Shown: piece by piece, positions 62,553-64,000 of the stretch
Layout of the letters: each line of letters opens with the position of its first letter
How positions within the stretch are numbered: the first letter of the stretch is position 1
The notes under the pieces: model-generated
Seen by the model: only the letters and a program-made list of their open reading frames with translations
Database searches by the model: none
What the model was told of the DNA's origin: nothing
Source: Amphiduros pacificus
Taxonomy: Eukaryota; Annelida; Polychaeta; Phyllodocida; Hesionidae
Assembly: GCA_949316495.1 (NCBI GenBank)
Contig: OX439005.1
Coordinates: forward strand, 7,535,001-7,599,000
Reading direction: 5' to 3'
Length of the DNA: 64,000 nt
Program-made: the position numbers and the translations under genes

Positions 62553-63387
62553 ATGGAAGGTGGTGACAGAGGGCATTACACTGCCATCCCAATGAATGAC
62601 GAATGAGGAATAAACCGACTCCAATATATTCCATCTACCGAAAGGGAACTTGGCCACATCAAGAGAAAATCTTAGATGAATGAGTGATCATGCAGTAAAT
62701 CCTTATAAAGATTAGAACTATATAACAAACCTTTTATAATTATAGAGCATTTTCAATTTTCAGCAAAAGACCAAAACTATGGAACAATCAGAAAAATGTA
62801 TTTAACTATTTTCAGGTTTATAATACGATGAAGGATAAATCGTATCTTGATGGTTTTGCTGAATGAACTACGATGTACATCAGAAAAATTTCCATAACAA
62901 TTGTATTTATCTTTTATTATAACATCAAACTTTCAGGCCATTAGCATCATCTCAGGACAGTGAAAAGTTTGAATCACTGGTCCCTGGGCCAGTGCCATCA
63001 AACCTTTAATGTTGAGGCCTCCCATATGACCTCTCATATCATCCCACATTGTAACCTCCTGATAAAATGAAATCTTACTCTGAACATAATCTGACAACAT
63101 TTATCTGATCTGACAACATTTATCTGATCACCTACAAGGAAACTTGGCACTGATTCTATCACTAGGAATATCAGAAAGAATGACATTAGATGGAACTGTG
63201 AATATAGAGATAATGATCTTAATAATATATTTATAAATATACTAGACCATCCATAGCTGTCATGAATTGTACATGGGCCGCCAGTCATTGTTACATGAAT
63301 GGTTATTGTGTTCCAATTTGAAATAAATGAACATATGCCACATATTATTTTGAGTTTTGCGATATTAAAATGCAGGCAGATGTTGCT
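62553..63387. other. sequence between arrays, no gene seen
   Basis: AT-rich unique sequence. A minus-strand frame at 63034-63396 (120 codons) is Ile/Phe/Ser-rich, has no recognisable domain and is not called. Confidence 0.55.
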
Positions 63388-64000
63388 CGCCATCAAGGAC
63401 AGATTATATGCACACCACAGGATGACAAGAAAGTGTCAGCCTTCACTCCGAGCCACCAAGGACAGATTATATGCACACCACAGGATGACAAGAAAGTGTT
63501 AGCCTTCACTCCGAGCCATCAAGGACAGATTATATGCACACCACAGGATGACAAGAAAGTGTTAGCCTTCACTCCGAGCCATCAAGGACAGATTATATGC
63601 ACACCACAGGATGACAAGAAAGTGTTAGCCTTCACTCCGAGCCATCAAGGACAGATTATATGCACACCACAGGATGACAAGAAAGTGTTAGCCTTCACTC
63701 CGAGCCACCAAGGACAGATGATATGCACACCACAGGATGACAAGAAAGTGTTAGCCTTCACTCCGAGCCATCAAGGACAGATTATATGCACACCACAGGA
63801 TGACAAGAAAGTGTTAGCCTTCACTCCGAGCCATCAAGGACAGATGATATGCACACCACAGGATGACAAGAAAGTGTTAGCCTTCACTCCGAGCCATCAA
63901 GGACAGATTATATGCACACCACAGGATGACAAGAAAGTGTTAGCCTTCACTCCGAGCCATCAAGGACAGATTATATGCACACCACAGGATGACAAGAAAG
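63388..64000. repeat. 63-bp minisatellite, about 10 copies, continuing beyond the window
   Basis: Unit AGATTATATGCACACCACAG then GATGACAAGAAAGTGTTAGC and CTTCACTCCGAGCCATCAAG GAC. Copies are nearly identical (AGATTATATG/AGATGATATG, CATCAAGG/CACCAAGG variants). The first partial unit is at 63388 and the array is cut by the window end. Confidence 0.95.

Noticed and set aside
58210-62657. Minus-strand frames rich in TATTQAVYRHYTS-like repeats
   Set aside because: They are translations of the 70/22/28-bp satellite, overlapping each other in different frames.
63034-63396. 120-codon minus-strand frame
   Set aside because: AT-rich codon use and Ile/Phe/Ser-rich composition are expected by chance in this base composition; no domain is recognised.

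Overview
This is a 64-kb stretch of an AT-rich animal genome that carries one recognisable host gene. It is an orthologue of numb, the endocytic adaptor and Notch-pathway cell-fate determinant, and it lies on the minus strand. Eight coding exons can be placed between 54044 (ATG of the short form) and 5516 (stop). All introns are GT-AG, phases agree at every junction, and the joined reading frame encodes 591 residues, or 592 with an alternative acceptor. Large introns (up to 18.7 kb) and the protein's resemblance to invertebrate Numb (no 11-residue insert in the PTB domain) point to a non-vertebrate metazoan. I think a mollusc or other lophotrochozoan is most likely, but the sequence does not prove it.

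Layout, left to right on the plus strand: 1-749 a 38-bp minisatellite; 750-5515 the numb 3' flank or 3' UTR; 5516-8902 the five C-terminal exons region (last four exons plus the PTB-end exon at 8716-8902), with a 67-bp tandem array lying against the 8716-8902 exon; 13485-13625 and 17722-17799 two PTB exons; 17800-36515 an 18.7-kb intron with several minisatellites and a near-perfect 1059-bp tandem duplication; 36516-36590 a PTB exon; 36591-53915 a 17.3-kb intron with a 2.4-kb array of 30-bp units, other arrays, a probable piggyBac-type MITE and a LINE fragment split by an 0.8-kb insertion; 53916-54075 the first recognised exon; 54076-64000 upstream sequence or 5' intron dominated by a 61-bp array, a 4.5-kb nested 70-bp satellite and a 63-bp array that runs off the window.

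The encoded protein has the usual Numb plan: a basic N-terminus with a phosphorylatable serine cluster, a PTB domain (about residues 20-165), three basic-context serines of the aPKC/CaMK/14-3-3 type, an internal NPF, a Gln/His/Pro-rich region, two DPF motifs (AP-2 binding) and a C-terminal NPF (EH-domain binding) just before the stop.

Tandem repeats are the most striking property of the window: at least 17 arrays cover roughly a fifth to a quarter of it by my count. The most interesting is the 67-bp array at about 7650-8725. Each of its roughly 16 units copies the last ~20 nt of the adjacent numb exon together with its 5' splice site, so the intron carries a ladder of duplicate donors. No RNA genes, CRISPR arrays or second protein-coding host gene were found. 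Most other open frames are by-products of tandem repeats.
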